Part shown: piece by piece, positions 44,204 to 52,045 of the stretch
Numbering within the stretch: the first letter of the stretch is position 1
How the letters are laid out: each line of letters begins with the position of its first letter
Source: an uncultured Bifidobacteriaceae bacterium
Lineage (GTDB): Bacteria; Actinomycetota; Actinomycetes; Actinomycetales; Bifidobacteriaceae
Assembly (NCBI GenBank): GCA_946891915.1
Contig: CAMPNN010000003.1
Span: 19,844-83,843 of the forward strand
Length of the DNA stretch: 64,000 nucleotides
Direction of reading: 5' to 3'
Made by a program: the position numbers and the translations under genes
Notes under the pieces: generated by a model
The model's input: the letters and a program-made list of their open reading frames with translations, nothing else
The model's database searches: none
Told to the model about the DNA's origin: nothing

Positions 44204-44243
44204 AAGAAGTATTAAGCAGTATTAAGAAGTATTAAGAAGTATT
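44204..44243 (+). repeat. 10-bp tandem repeat at the pheA promoter
   Basis: Four copies of a 10-bp unit, ATTAAGNAGT type, ending at the expected -35 position; TACAAT at 44262-44267 is the likely -10, 57 bp from the start codon. Confidence 0.8.
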
Positions 44244-44300
44244 TTTTACGGTAGTCTTGCTTACAATATTCTTAATTGCAACAATTTTTAAGGAATAGTT

Positions 44301-45296
44301 ATGAATAGTAGTAACAGTAATTGCTCACGTAAATTATGCTATTTAGGGCCGGAAGGTTCTTTTACGCATCAAGCAGCTTTAAAAGTTCAGCAGCAGTTAC
44401 AATTGTTTGATAATTTGCAACTTATTCCAACTGCTTGCGAGAATGTTCGCAGTATTGCTAGTGAAATTGAAGAGCAGCACCATTGGGGTGTTATTGCGTG
44501 GGAAAACAATATTGAAGGCGTTGTAATACCTAATTTAGATTTACTAATTGATGCAAAAAATATGGTTGGTATTGCTCACGTAGGCGTCGATATTAGTTTT
44601 GATGCTGTTATTTGCAAGTCAGATTCAATCGATAACTGTTCTACTATTGTTGCTCACCCGCACGCGTTGGCACAATGCCGTAAGTTTGCTCAAGAGCGTG
44701 GGTTACAAGAAAAAACTGCGTCTTCAAACGCTGCTGCTTGTAGAGATTTAGTTCCTGGTGAAGTTGCTTTATGCCCTAGAATTTGTGCTGATTTATACAA
44801 TAGGCAGATTGTGAGTGAAGGTGTTGAAGATTTTTCTGGCGCGCGCACTGAGTTTTTAGTATTAGCTCCTAGAGATGAGGCTTTAGATTTTGTTAATGTG
44901 CAGCGAGAAAACTTTTCATCATTTTCATCAATTATTGCTTTTATTCCGCGTTGCACAGGCGCTGGCGTGTTAGCAAATTTGCTTGACGTTGTGCGAGATC
45001 ATGGTCTTAATATGACTTCTTTTATGTCTAGGCCGATTAAAGGGCAGGGCGGTTTATACAGTTTTATTGCAACTGTTGATGCTGCTCCTTGGAATTCTAC
45101 TTGTAAAGCTATGATTCAAGAGGTTGTTGAGCATGGCGATTGGGTTCGAGTTTTAGCAGTATACACTTCTAATAAGCACAATAATCCAGTGATGAATGAT
45201 TGGATGCTTCCTAATGGGGGAGTTTGCGTTGAACCTTCAGTTGATGCTTTGCGTAATTTGAACGTAACGCGTGCAGAAAGAGAATTATTATGGTAG
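44301..45296 (+). CDS. pheA: Prephenate dehydratase
   Basis: Converts prephenate to phenylpyruvate, committed step to phenylalanine. 331 residues: N-terminal CYLGPEGSFTHQAAL, central WENNIEGVV, and a C-terminal ACT domain (VLANLLDVVRDHGLNMTSFMSRPIKGQ). The catalytic TRF motif of PDT reads TEF here (SGARTEFLVL) and the ACT ESRP motif reads MSRP. Thr is kept. The change may affect activity or feedback. AAGGA lies ten bases before ATG 44301. Overlaps tyrA by seven bases. Confidence 0.88.
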   Translation: MNSSNSNCSRKLCYLGPEGSFTHQAALKVQQQLQLFDNLQLIPTACENVRSIASEIEEQHHWGVIAWENNIEGVVIPNLDLLIDAKNMVGIAHVGVDISFDAVICKSDSIDNCSTIVAHPHALAQCRKFAQERGLQEKTASSNAAACRDLVPGEVALCPRICADLYNRQIVSEGVEDFSGARTEFLVLAPRDEALDFVNVQRENFSSFSSIIAFIPRCTGAGVLANLLDVVRDHGLNMTSFMSRPIKGQGGLYSFIATVDAAPWNSTCKAMIQEVVEHGDWVRVLAVYTSNKHNNPVMNDWMLPNGGVCVEPSVDALRNLNVTRAERELLW

Positions 45297-46375
45297 AAGG
45301 TGCTGAGTTTTCTCCAAAATTTTCTGTAGCTATTGCAGGACTTGGTCTTATTGGCGGATCTCTTGCAAAAAGACTTGCAAAATTGCCGGAATGTAACGTT
45401 TATGCTTGGAATCGTCACAAAAATATGTACGATGAAGCTAAAAGTTTAGGAATTACCTGTGTAGAAAATGTGCAAGATTTATCTAAACTTCGCCCGAACG
45501 TTCTTATTTTGTGCAATGCTTTGGTTGCTATGCCAAGTATTTTGCAAGAAATTGCGCCTTATATTGACAAATCTTGCACAACTATTAGCGATGTTGGTAG
45601 CGTAAAAACTTTAGTTCGAGAGCAGGTTGCTGCGGCTGGTTTGCAAGATTGCTATGTTGGTGCGCATCCTATGGCTGGAAGCGAATTTACTGGTTGGGGA
45701 GCTTCTAGCGCTGAACTTTTGGAAAATGCTTTGTGGGCATTAACTGTTGATAACAACACGGAGTTTTGGCGAGTTAGCAATATTTTACAAATGATTGTTT
45801 CTTTATGTAAGAATCGCGCAATAGTTTTGGATGATGAAACGCACGATAAGTCCGCAGCACTTATTTCTCACATGCCTCACGTTGTTGCAACTGCTCTCGC
45901 AAATGTTTTGTGCGAACAATCTAATCGTGCAATCGCTTTGCAATTATCTGCTGGCTCGTGGCGAGATATGACTCGCGTTGCTCTTACGGATCCTCAACGC
46001 ACGCGCGCAATGGTAAGCGAAAATAGGCATAATACTGCGAAATTATTGCGTTCCGTAATTTCTGAGCTAACTTTTGCTGCAAATATGCTGGATAATAATT
46101 CCGAAACTGCGGATGCGTTAGAGCAAGAGTTTTTTGATAAAGCTCAATCGTGGAGAGAATATAAATACCAGCAGCGCAACTCGTCTAAAACTAATACTAA
46201 TCAAAGCGATGATGCAAATAGCAGATTATGGAAGTATGATTCCAGAAGCAATTGGCAGCAAGAATTACTAGAATCTGCGCGCTTAGGCGAATCCATTGTT
46301 GGACTTTCCGGATCCAACACCAACGAATCTTCTCAACTCTTATTGCGCGCAGATGCCTCCCTAAGCAATGTGTAA
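45290..46375 (+). CDS. tyrA: Prephenate dehydrogenase
   Basis: Oxidative decarboxylation of prephenate toward tyrosine. 361 residues: Rossmann VAIAGLGLIGGSLAKRL, DVGSVKT, GAHPMAGSEFTGWGAS, ALISHMPHVVATALA, LSAGSWRDMTRVALTDPQR. ATG 45290 lies inside the pheA end. The last ~60 residues are variable. Together pheA-tyrA make the aromatic-branch end pair. Confidence 0.93.
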   Translation: MVEGAEFSPKFSVAIAGLGLIGGSLAKRLAKLPECNVYAWNRHKNMYDEAKSLGITCVENVQDLSKLRPNVLILCNALVAMPSILQEIAPYIDKSCTTISDVGSVKTLVREQVAAAGLQDCYVGAHPMAGSEFTGWGASSAELLENALWALTVDNNTEFWRVSNILQMIVSLCKNRAIVLDDETHDKSAALISHMPHVVATALANVLCEQSNRAIALQLSAGSWRDMTRVALTDPQRTRAMVSENRHNTAKLLRSVISELTFAANMLDNNSETADALEQEFFDKAQSWREYKYQQRNSSKTNTNQSDDANSRLWKYDSRSNWQQELLESARLGESIVGLSGSNTNESSQLLLRADASLSNV

Positions 46376-46397
46376 AACTCGCGCAACATTAAACAAC

Positions 46398-46688
46398 TTA
46401 CACACTAAGAGGTTTTTGGAATTTGCGTTCTGGAATTGGCTTTAATCGGTAAATAGTTTTGGCATCAATGAACATTTCTTCGGCAGCTCTAGTGCCGTTT
46501 GCTGCAGGATCTCGAAGCAGATGAAGCATTACACCGTCCCACTCGAGTACGTGCCCAATCGCATCATGATACTCGATTTTTTGCGCTCCATCGTTATTTT
46601 CTTCTATAATTTTGTATGTTCTTACTACTATGCGCGCGCCTGCAGGTATTTGCTGCGGTAGTGTAGTTGATTTTGTACGTGTGTTCAT
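46398..46688 (-). CDS. Small SH3-like domain protein, function unknown
   Basis: 96 residues from ATG 46688 (AAGGAG five to six bases before). The region GARIVVRTYKIIEENN, DAIGHVLEWDGVMLHLLRD, FIDAKTIYRLKPIPER resembles the small barrel found at the N-terminus of some actinobacterial GNAT acetyltransferases (pattern RVVVRY..., TDVLGELV, ...VAAKPVP). Here it stands alone with no acetyltransferase after it. Convergent with tyrA. The longer frame to 46781 lacks support. Confidence 0.7.
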   Translation of the reverse strand: MNTRTKSTTLPQQIPAGARIVVRTYKIIEENNDGAQKIEYHDAIGHVLEWDGVMLHLLRDPAANGTRAAEEMFIDAKTIYRLKPIPERKFQKPLSV

Positions 46689-46773
46689 AAACAAGCTCCT
46701 TGTTGTATTATGCATGTGACAGGCGCGTATAGCAAACGTTTTGTTTTGAGCTTTTATGGAAGGTGAGTTAAGT

Positions 46774-47742
46774 ATGAGCAATAAATCATCAGTTGTTGCT
46801 GATTCTTTGGCTTATTCTTCTAAGTATGCGAGTTTAGTAGATGATTATATTACGTATGTGCGCGCGAATAAGGGCTTGGGGAAGCGCACGCAGCGAGCTT
46901 ACGAAAGCGATATTTTGCAATGTTTAGCATGGTGTAATCGGCACGGTTTTAATAATATTTCGGATCTTGCTACGGATGATTTGCGTTCGTGGATGGCATA
47001 CGCTTCTAAGAATCATGCGCGCTCAAGCTTAGCTAGAAAAGTTGTTGCTGTGCGCGGATTTTTTGCATGGTGTCAGCATGTTGGGCGCATAAATAGCGAT
47101 CCTGCAGAAATTTTGATGACTCCAAAAATTGAAAATATGCTACCTACTGTTCTTGATGAATCGCAAGCAGAAGAGTTGATGAATAATGTTGATTCTGAAG
47201 CTAATAATTCATCATCATGTTCAAACGAGAGCCGAGCAATTGAGCTTCGCAATGCTGCAATTCTAGAGCTTTTATACGCAACTGGCATGCGAGTAGGTGA
47301 GCTTACTAGCTTAAATGTATATGATGTAAATTTTGAATCGCATACTATAAAAGTTACCGGCAAAGGAAATAAGCAGCGCGTTGTTCCTTTTGGTATTCCT
47401 GCTTTTAAGGCATTATCTGCATGGCTTTCTAGTGATGGGCGAAAAGTTTTATTGCAAGATTCTGCTGAAACCGCAATATTTCTTGGCGCTCGCGGAAAGC
47501 GCATTGATCAGCGGTTAGTAAGACAGGTTGTGCATGATGCTGCTAAAAGTGCGCATGTTCCGGATATTTCTCCTCATGCTTTGCGGCATAGTGCGGCTAC
47601 GCATATGCTTAATGGCGGTGCAGATTTGCGAGAAGTGCAAGAATTATTGGGTCATTCATCGCTTAATACTACGCAACGCTATACGCATGTATCTATAGAA
47701 GCGTTGAAACAGCGCTATTTACAAGCTTTTCCGCGCGCTTAA
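46774..47742 (+). CDS. xerC: Tyrosine recombinase XerC
   Basis: Partner of XerD in dimer resolution. 322 residues. The N-core YITYVRANKGLGKRTQRAYESDILQCL, and the catalytic set Arg in TGMRVGE, Lys in TGKGNKQR, His/Arg in ISPHALRHSAATH, His in LLGHSSL, Tyr in TTQRYTHV. The start is ATG 46774, with AAGGTGAG upstream; ATG 46756 would add six residues. Assignment to XerC rather than a phage integrase is based on length and the lack of phage genes around it. Confidence 0.88.
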   Translation: MSNKSSVVADSLAYSSKYASLVDDYITYVRANKGLGKRTQRAYESDILQCLAWCNRHGFNNISDLATDDLRSWMAYASKNHARSSLARKVVAVRGFFAWCQHVGRINSDPAEILMTPKIENMLPTVLDESQAEELMNNVDSEANNSSSCSNESRAIELRNAAILELLYATGMRVGELTSLNVYDVNFESHTIKVTGKGNKQRVVPFGIPAFKALSAWLSSDGRKVLLQDSAETAIFLGARGKRIDQRLVRQVVHDAAKSAHVPDISPHALRHSAATHMLNGGADLREVQELLGHSSLNTTQRYTHVSIEALKQRYLQAFPRA

Positions 47743-48023
47743 TAAGAATAAGTTTGTGATTTCATTATTACCAATTAACATATCCTTTACAGTTTTAACA
47801 ACATAATTTACATACATGTAATATATAATCCTTCGTAAAAAACAGTAAAAATTATTGTTGAAATAATAAAAAATTCATTTTTGCTTAAAAAATAACCCGC
47901 TAATTGCTTATATTTTGCAAATCAACAGTAAATTTTCCTGTTTTCTTGTAGTCTTGCAATGTTTGTAAAAATACGTACTATAGAATTTTAATCAACGAAG
48001 AGGCCTCGTCATTGGCTTGCAAG
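47743..48023. other. AT-rich intergenic region before oppA
   Basis: No gene. A single 17-bp palindrome ATTTACATACATGTAAT (47805-47821, approximate position) resembles the cores of the 52-bp arrays. ACGAAGAGGCCTCGT near 47994-48008 is another short palindrome. The oppA promoter is presumably here. Confidence 0.4.
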
Positions 48024-48057
48024 AATCCATCTGGCAATAAAAACTGGATGGATTTTT
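48024..48057 (+). terminator. Terminator-like hairpin in the oppA leader
   Basis: AATCCATC/GATGGATT with a 15-nt loop, followed by TTTTT, ending 72 bp before the start codon. Either an attenuator for opp or the terminator of an upstream transcript. Confidence 0.55.
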
Positions 48058-48129
48058 ATGTTTTTAGCTCATGATTTGACTTTTCGTGGTGAAGAACAAT
48101 CCTGCCTACCAGATGTTAGGAGAAAACAT

Positions 48130-49761
48130 ATGAAGAATAAGGCTTTAGCTTTTGCTGCTGCGGCCTGCTCGCTGGCCATGTTGTTTGGTGGCTGCGGCTC
48201 CTCTGCTTCGAAGACTGCACAGACCAACGGTGGCAAGGTTATTATTACCGTTTCAAACTCTGAACCACAGAACGAATTGGTGCCTGGAAACATTAACGAA
48301 AACGCTGGTGCACGTCCTGCCATGTTGGTCAACTCCACGTTGGTCACTTTTGATGAAAAGGGCAACCCAGTAAACGAGGATGCTGAAAGCATTACTCCAA
48401 ACGCTGATGCTACCCAGTACACTGTTAAGCTTAAGAAGGGCAAGAAGTTCAGCGATGGCACTCCTATTACCGCTGAAAGCTTCACAAAAGCTTGGAGCTT
48501 CGTTGCCAACGCTAAGAATGCACAGAAGTGCGCTTCCTTCTTCCAGACCATTAAGGGTTATGCTGATTTGCAGAAGGAAGATACTAAGAACGATGCACAG
48601 CTTTCTGGTTTGAAGGTTGTTGACGAGGACACATTTACCGTTGATTTGGAGCAGCCAGATTCCGTGTTCCCAATTAAGGTTGGCTACTTGGCATTCGCTC
48701 CACTTCCAGAATCCTTCTACAAGAATCCAAAGGCTTATGGCGAAAAGCCAGTTTCCTCTGGTCCATACTTGTTCAAGTCTTGGGATCACAACAAGCAGAT
48801 TGAAGTTGTGAAGAACCCAGCTTACGAAGGCCCACGTAAGGCTCAGAATGATGGCGTCACCTTCAAGGTTTACACCGATGGTACTGCTGCCTACCGCGAT
48901 GTGCAGTCCGGAAATCTTGATTTGACCGATAACATTCCAGATACCGAAACCAAGACCTTCCAGAAGGATACTACTGTTAAGGCTTACAACCGTCCAGGTT
49001 CTGTAATCCAGCAGTTCACCATTCCTTCAAGCCTTCCACACTTCGATGTAAAGACTGAAGAAGGCAAGCTTCGTCGTCAAGCTATTTCTATGGCTATCGA
49101 CCGTGAAACCATCATCAAGAAGGTTCTTAACGGCACTGCTTCTCCTGCGAACGAATTCACTTCTCCATTGACCCCAGGCTACAAGGCTGATCTTAAGGGC
49201 CACGAGCACGTGAAGTTCAATTCAAAGGAAGCAAAGGAACTCTGGGCCAAGGCCGACAAGATTTCCAAGTATGATGGTTCTCTTACCTTCACTTACAATG
49301 CTGATGGAAATGCTAAGTCCGTGTTTGATGCAGTTGTTAATTCTTTGAAGAACAATTTGGGTATCAAGGCTGAAACTACTCCAGTTCCAACCTTCCAGGA
49401 ATTCCGTAATGCTTGCTCCCAGCGTCAGGTTAAGGGCGCATGGCGTGCAGGCTGGATGCCAGATTACCCAAGCCCAGAAAACTACTTGACTCAACAGTTC
49501 GCTTCTGTTGCAGCTGATGGCAACGGTTCAAACGAAGGTGACTACAAGAATCCTCAGTTCGACGATTTGCTTAAGAAGGCTGCATCTGCAGAAGCTGACG
49601 AAGCTACTAAGCTTTATCAGCAGGCAAACGAGATTCTTCTTGAGGATCTTCCATCCGTCCCACTGTTCTACTCGAACGCTAAGGCTGTGATGGTTCCATC
49701 CTTGAAGGGCTTTGTAATGGATTGGCAGAACATGCCATTGTACTACAAGCTTAACAAGTAA
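48130..49761 (+). CDS. oppA: Oligopeptide ABC transporter, substrate-binding lipoprotein
   Basis: Extracellular peptide receptor. 543 residues from ATG 48130 (AGGAG at eight bases), with a lipoprotein signal MKNKALAFAAAACSLAML and lipobox FGGC. SBP_bac_5 features: LTFDEKGNP-like start, YTVKLKKGKKFSDGTPITAESFTKAW, PVSSGPYLFKSW, RRQAISMAIDRETIIKKVLNG, AYPSPENYL-type DYPSPENYLTQQFAS. The extended frame from 48058 is ignored. The first gene of the opp operon. Highly biased codon use, so probably strongly expressed. Confidence 0.95.
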   Translation: MKNKALAFAAAACSLAMLFGGCGSSASKTAQTNGGKVIITVSNSEPQNELVPGNINENAGARPAMLVNSTLVTFDEKGNPVNEDAESITPNADATQYTVKLKKGKKFSDGTPITAESFTKAWSFVANAKNAQKCASFFQTIKGYADLQKEDTKNDAQLSGLKVVDEDTFTVDLEQPDSVFPIKVGYLAFAPLPESFYKNPKAYGEKPVSSGPYLFKSWDHNKQIEVVKNPAYEGPRKAQNDGVTFKVYTDGTAAYRDVQSGNLDLTDNIPDTETKTFQKDTTVKAYNRPGSVIQQFTIPSSLPHFDVKTEEGKLRRQAISMAIDRETIIKKVLNGTASPANEFTSPLTPGYKADLKGHEHVKFNSKEAKELWAKADKISKYDGSLTFTYNADGNAKSVFDAVVNSLKNNLGIKAETTPVPTFQEFRNACSQRQVKGAWRAGWMPDYPSPENYLTQQFASVAADGNGSNEGDYKNPQFDDLLKKAASAEADEATKLYQQANEILLEDLPSVPLFYSNAKAVMVPSLKGFVMDWQNMPLYYKLNK

Positions 49762-49867
49762 AGTAAACTGTTAGGTTTGCAAAGAAATAATCATAGTGTT
49801 ACGTGATTTAGATTATGTAACACATGAATTCCTCTCAATAATTTAATATCGCTAATACGCGAATTAT

Positions 49868-49917
49868 TGCTGTTCCGAATGTGTCATAGATTCTATGCGT
49901 TCACATTCGGAACAGCA
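49868..49917 (+). other. Long stem-loop between oppA and oppB
   Basis: Perfect 16-bp arms TGCTGTTCCGAATGTG/CACATTCGGAACAGCA with an 18-nt loop, followed by CTTTGTTGTTTT. An additional stem GTGTTAC/GTAACAC lies at 49797-49825. Could be a partial terminator or a 3'-end stabiliser of oppA mRNA. The 340-bp gap has no gene. Confidence 0.7.
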
Positions 49918-50102
49918 CTTTGTTGTTTTAGCTTCTATATGATGCATGTGATATGCGTGCATAAGTGGAATTTGTATAATCTGCCTGGTTAATAATTTTA
50001 AGCTTCGAAAAGTTTAATTACGCTGGTGCTGAAAATGCAAATTACTTAAGTTGGGTGAGTTGATTTACGTAGTTGACTTACTCATAATTTAAGGAGAAAC
50101 CG

Positions 50103-51029
50103 ATGGGTAAATACGTTCTGCGTCGTGTTTTGCAGATGATTCCTGTGGTTCTCGGCACCACGTTGTTGGTGTATGCTTTGGTTTTTGCTTTGCCGGGTGA
50201 TCCAGTTAAGGCAATGTTTGGTGATAAACCAATTAACCATGCGGTCGAGGCACAGATTAGAGCCGAATATAATCTTGATAAGCCATTTATTGTTCAATAC
50301 TTACTGTTCTTAAAAAATGCGCTTACTCTTGATTTTGGTCACACTTTTGCAGGCCAGCCAGTTATTGATGAGATTGGTCGCGCTTTCCCGGTTACTATTA
50401 AGCTCGCGATTATGGCTTTTGCTTTTGAAGCGTTATTTGGTGTGGCTTTTGGTATTGTTTCCGGTCTTAAAAAAGGTAAATGGTACGATAGCGTAATTCT
50501 TATTGTTTCTCTGCTTCTTATTTCTGTACCAACATTTGTTACTGGTTTTGTTGGCCAGTACATCTTTGGTGTAAAATGGCAGATTCTTCCAGTTACTGCA
50601 AGTATCAATCCTGGTTTCTATGACTTATTGCTTCCAGCAGTAGTGCTTGGATCCGTGTCAATGGCCTATATTATTCGACTTACTAGGTCTGAAATTTCTT
50701 CTAATATTGCGCTCGACTATGTTCGTACAGCTCGTGCGAAGGGCTTAAAAGAAAGCTCGGTAATTATTCGTCATATTTTGCGCAATTCGCTTATTCCTGT
50801 AGTTACTTTCTTGGGTCAGGATTTGGGCGCATTGATGGGTGGCGCAATGATTTCTGAAACAATCTTTAATATTCACGGCGTTGGATTCTTAACGTATCAG
50901 GGTATTTTGAAGGGCGAAGGTAACTTGGTGGTTTCTATTGTTACTTTGCTTATGCTTATTTTTGTGATAAGCAACCTTCTTGTTGACATGTTGTACGCGG
51001 CTCTTGATCCGCGCATTCGTTATGCGTAA
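50103..51029 (+). CDS. oppB: Oligopeptide ABC transporter permease OppB
   Basis: Membrane permease, 308 residues, about six membrane segments. Hallmarks: N-terminal MGKYVLRRVLQMIPVVLGTTLLVYAL, long periplasmic loop with QYLLFLKNALTLDFG, the EAA-like cytoplasmic loop YVRTARAKGLKESSVIIRHILRNSLIPVVTFLGQDLG. ATG 50103 follows AAGGAGA at seven bases. It follows oppA with a 340-bp gap containing a strong hairpin. Confidence 0.94.
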   Translation: MGKYVLRRVLQMIPVVLGTTLLVYALVFALPGDPVKAMFGDKPINHAVEAQIRAEYNLDKPFIVQYLLFLKNALTLDFGHTFAGQPVIDEIGRAFPVTIKLAIMAFAFEALFGVAFGIVSGLKKGKWYDSVILIVSLLLISVPTFVTGFVGQYIFGVKWQILPVTASINPGFYDLLLPAVVLGSVSMAYIIRLTRSEISSNIALDYVRTARAKGLKESSVIIRHILRNSLIPVVTFLGQDLGALMGGAMISETIFNIHGVGFLTYQGILKGEGNLVVSIVTLLMLIFVISNLLVDMLYAALDPRIRYA

Positions 51030-51037
51030 GGAGAAGC

Positions 51038-52021
51038 ATGATTATGCAAGAAAATGTTGAAGAAAATTTGACTGCTACAGATATTGCGCTTCCAGGTCAG
51101 GAACGTTACGTCGCACCTTTGGATGATACTCCTTTACAGGAAGTTGATTCCGTTGATGAGTCTGCTCCTGCAACGAGCATGTGGGCTGATGCTTGGCGTA
51201 CTTTGCGTAGGAATCCATTATTTGTAATTTCTGCAGTTTTAATAGTTTGTATTATTTTTGTGGCACTTTTCCCTGGTGTTCTTACTAAGCACAATCCTAG
51301 CTATTGTGTTTTGGAGCATTCTTTGGAATCAGGTTCTGCTGCTCATCCATTCGGATTCGACATGCAGGGTTGCGATATTTATGCTCGCGTAGTTTACGGC
51401 ACTCGCACATCCTTAAGTGTTGGTTTGTTAGCAACCATATTGGTCGTTCTGGTTGGTTCTTTGATTGGTGCATTAGCTGGCTTCTTTGGAGGCTGGGTTG
51501 ATGCAGTTCTTAGCCGCATTACCGATATCTTCCTGGCTTTGCCTATGTTGCTTGGCGCAATCGTAGTTTTGCAAATGTTCCGCACTTCAAAATCTATTTG
51601 GAAGATTGTATTCGTCATGGTGCTATTTGGTTGGGTTGGCGTTGCTAGAATAGCTAGAAGTGCTGTTATGGAATCGAAGAATCTTGAATTCAATACGGCA
51701 TCTACTGCGTTGGGATCAACGCCGATGCGTAATCTTTTCCGCCATATTATTCCAAATTCTTTGGCTCCAATCATTGTTGTTGGCACAACTTCGCTTGGTT
51801 CTTACATTGTGCTTGAAGCAACGCTGAGCTTCCTTGGTATTGGCTTACCAACAACCACCGTGAGCTGGGGTGTAGATATTTCTACTGCAAGGAATGTGCT
51901 TACTACCAATCCAGAAGTATTGTTCTATCCATCTATTGCGCTTGCTATTACAGTTCTCGCCTTCATCATGATGGGCGATGCTGTAAAGGATGCGTTGGAT
52001 CCAAAGAGCCGTAAGGCGTGA
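51038..52021 (+). CDS. oppC: Oligopeptide ABC transporter permease OppC
   Basis: Second permease, 327 residues. An acidic ~45-residue N-tail precedes DAWRTLRRNPLFVISAVLIVCIIFVALF; then HPFGFDMQGCDIYARVVYGTRTSLSVGL, EAA-like FNTASTALGSTPMRNLFRHIIPNSLAPIIVVG. AAGGAGA is seven bases before ATG 51038; ATG 51044 is a possible alternative. Eight bp after oppB. Confidence 0.93.
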   Translation: MIMQENVEENLTATDIALPGQERYVAPLDDTPLQEVDSVDESAPATSMWADAWRTLRRNPLFVISAVLIVCIIFVALFPGVLTKHNPSYCVLEHSLESGSAAHPFGFDMQGCDIYARVVYGTRTSLSVGLLATILVVLVGSLIGALAGFFGGWVDAVLSRITDIFLALPMLLGAIVVLQMFRTSKSIWKIVFVMVLFGWVGVARIARSAVMESKNLEFNTASTALGSTPMRNLFRHIIPNSLAPIIVVGTTSLGSYIVLEATLSFLGIGLPTTTVSWGVDISTARNVLTTNPEVLFYPSIALAITVLAFIMMGDAVKDALDPKSRKA

Positions 52022-52045
52022 AGTTAGCGTGGAGGAATAGTAACT

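Noticed and set aside
46756..47742. Phage integrase
   Set aside because: No phage genes or attachment sites nearby; sequence and length fit XerC, which a genome with XerD at 39733 needs.
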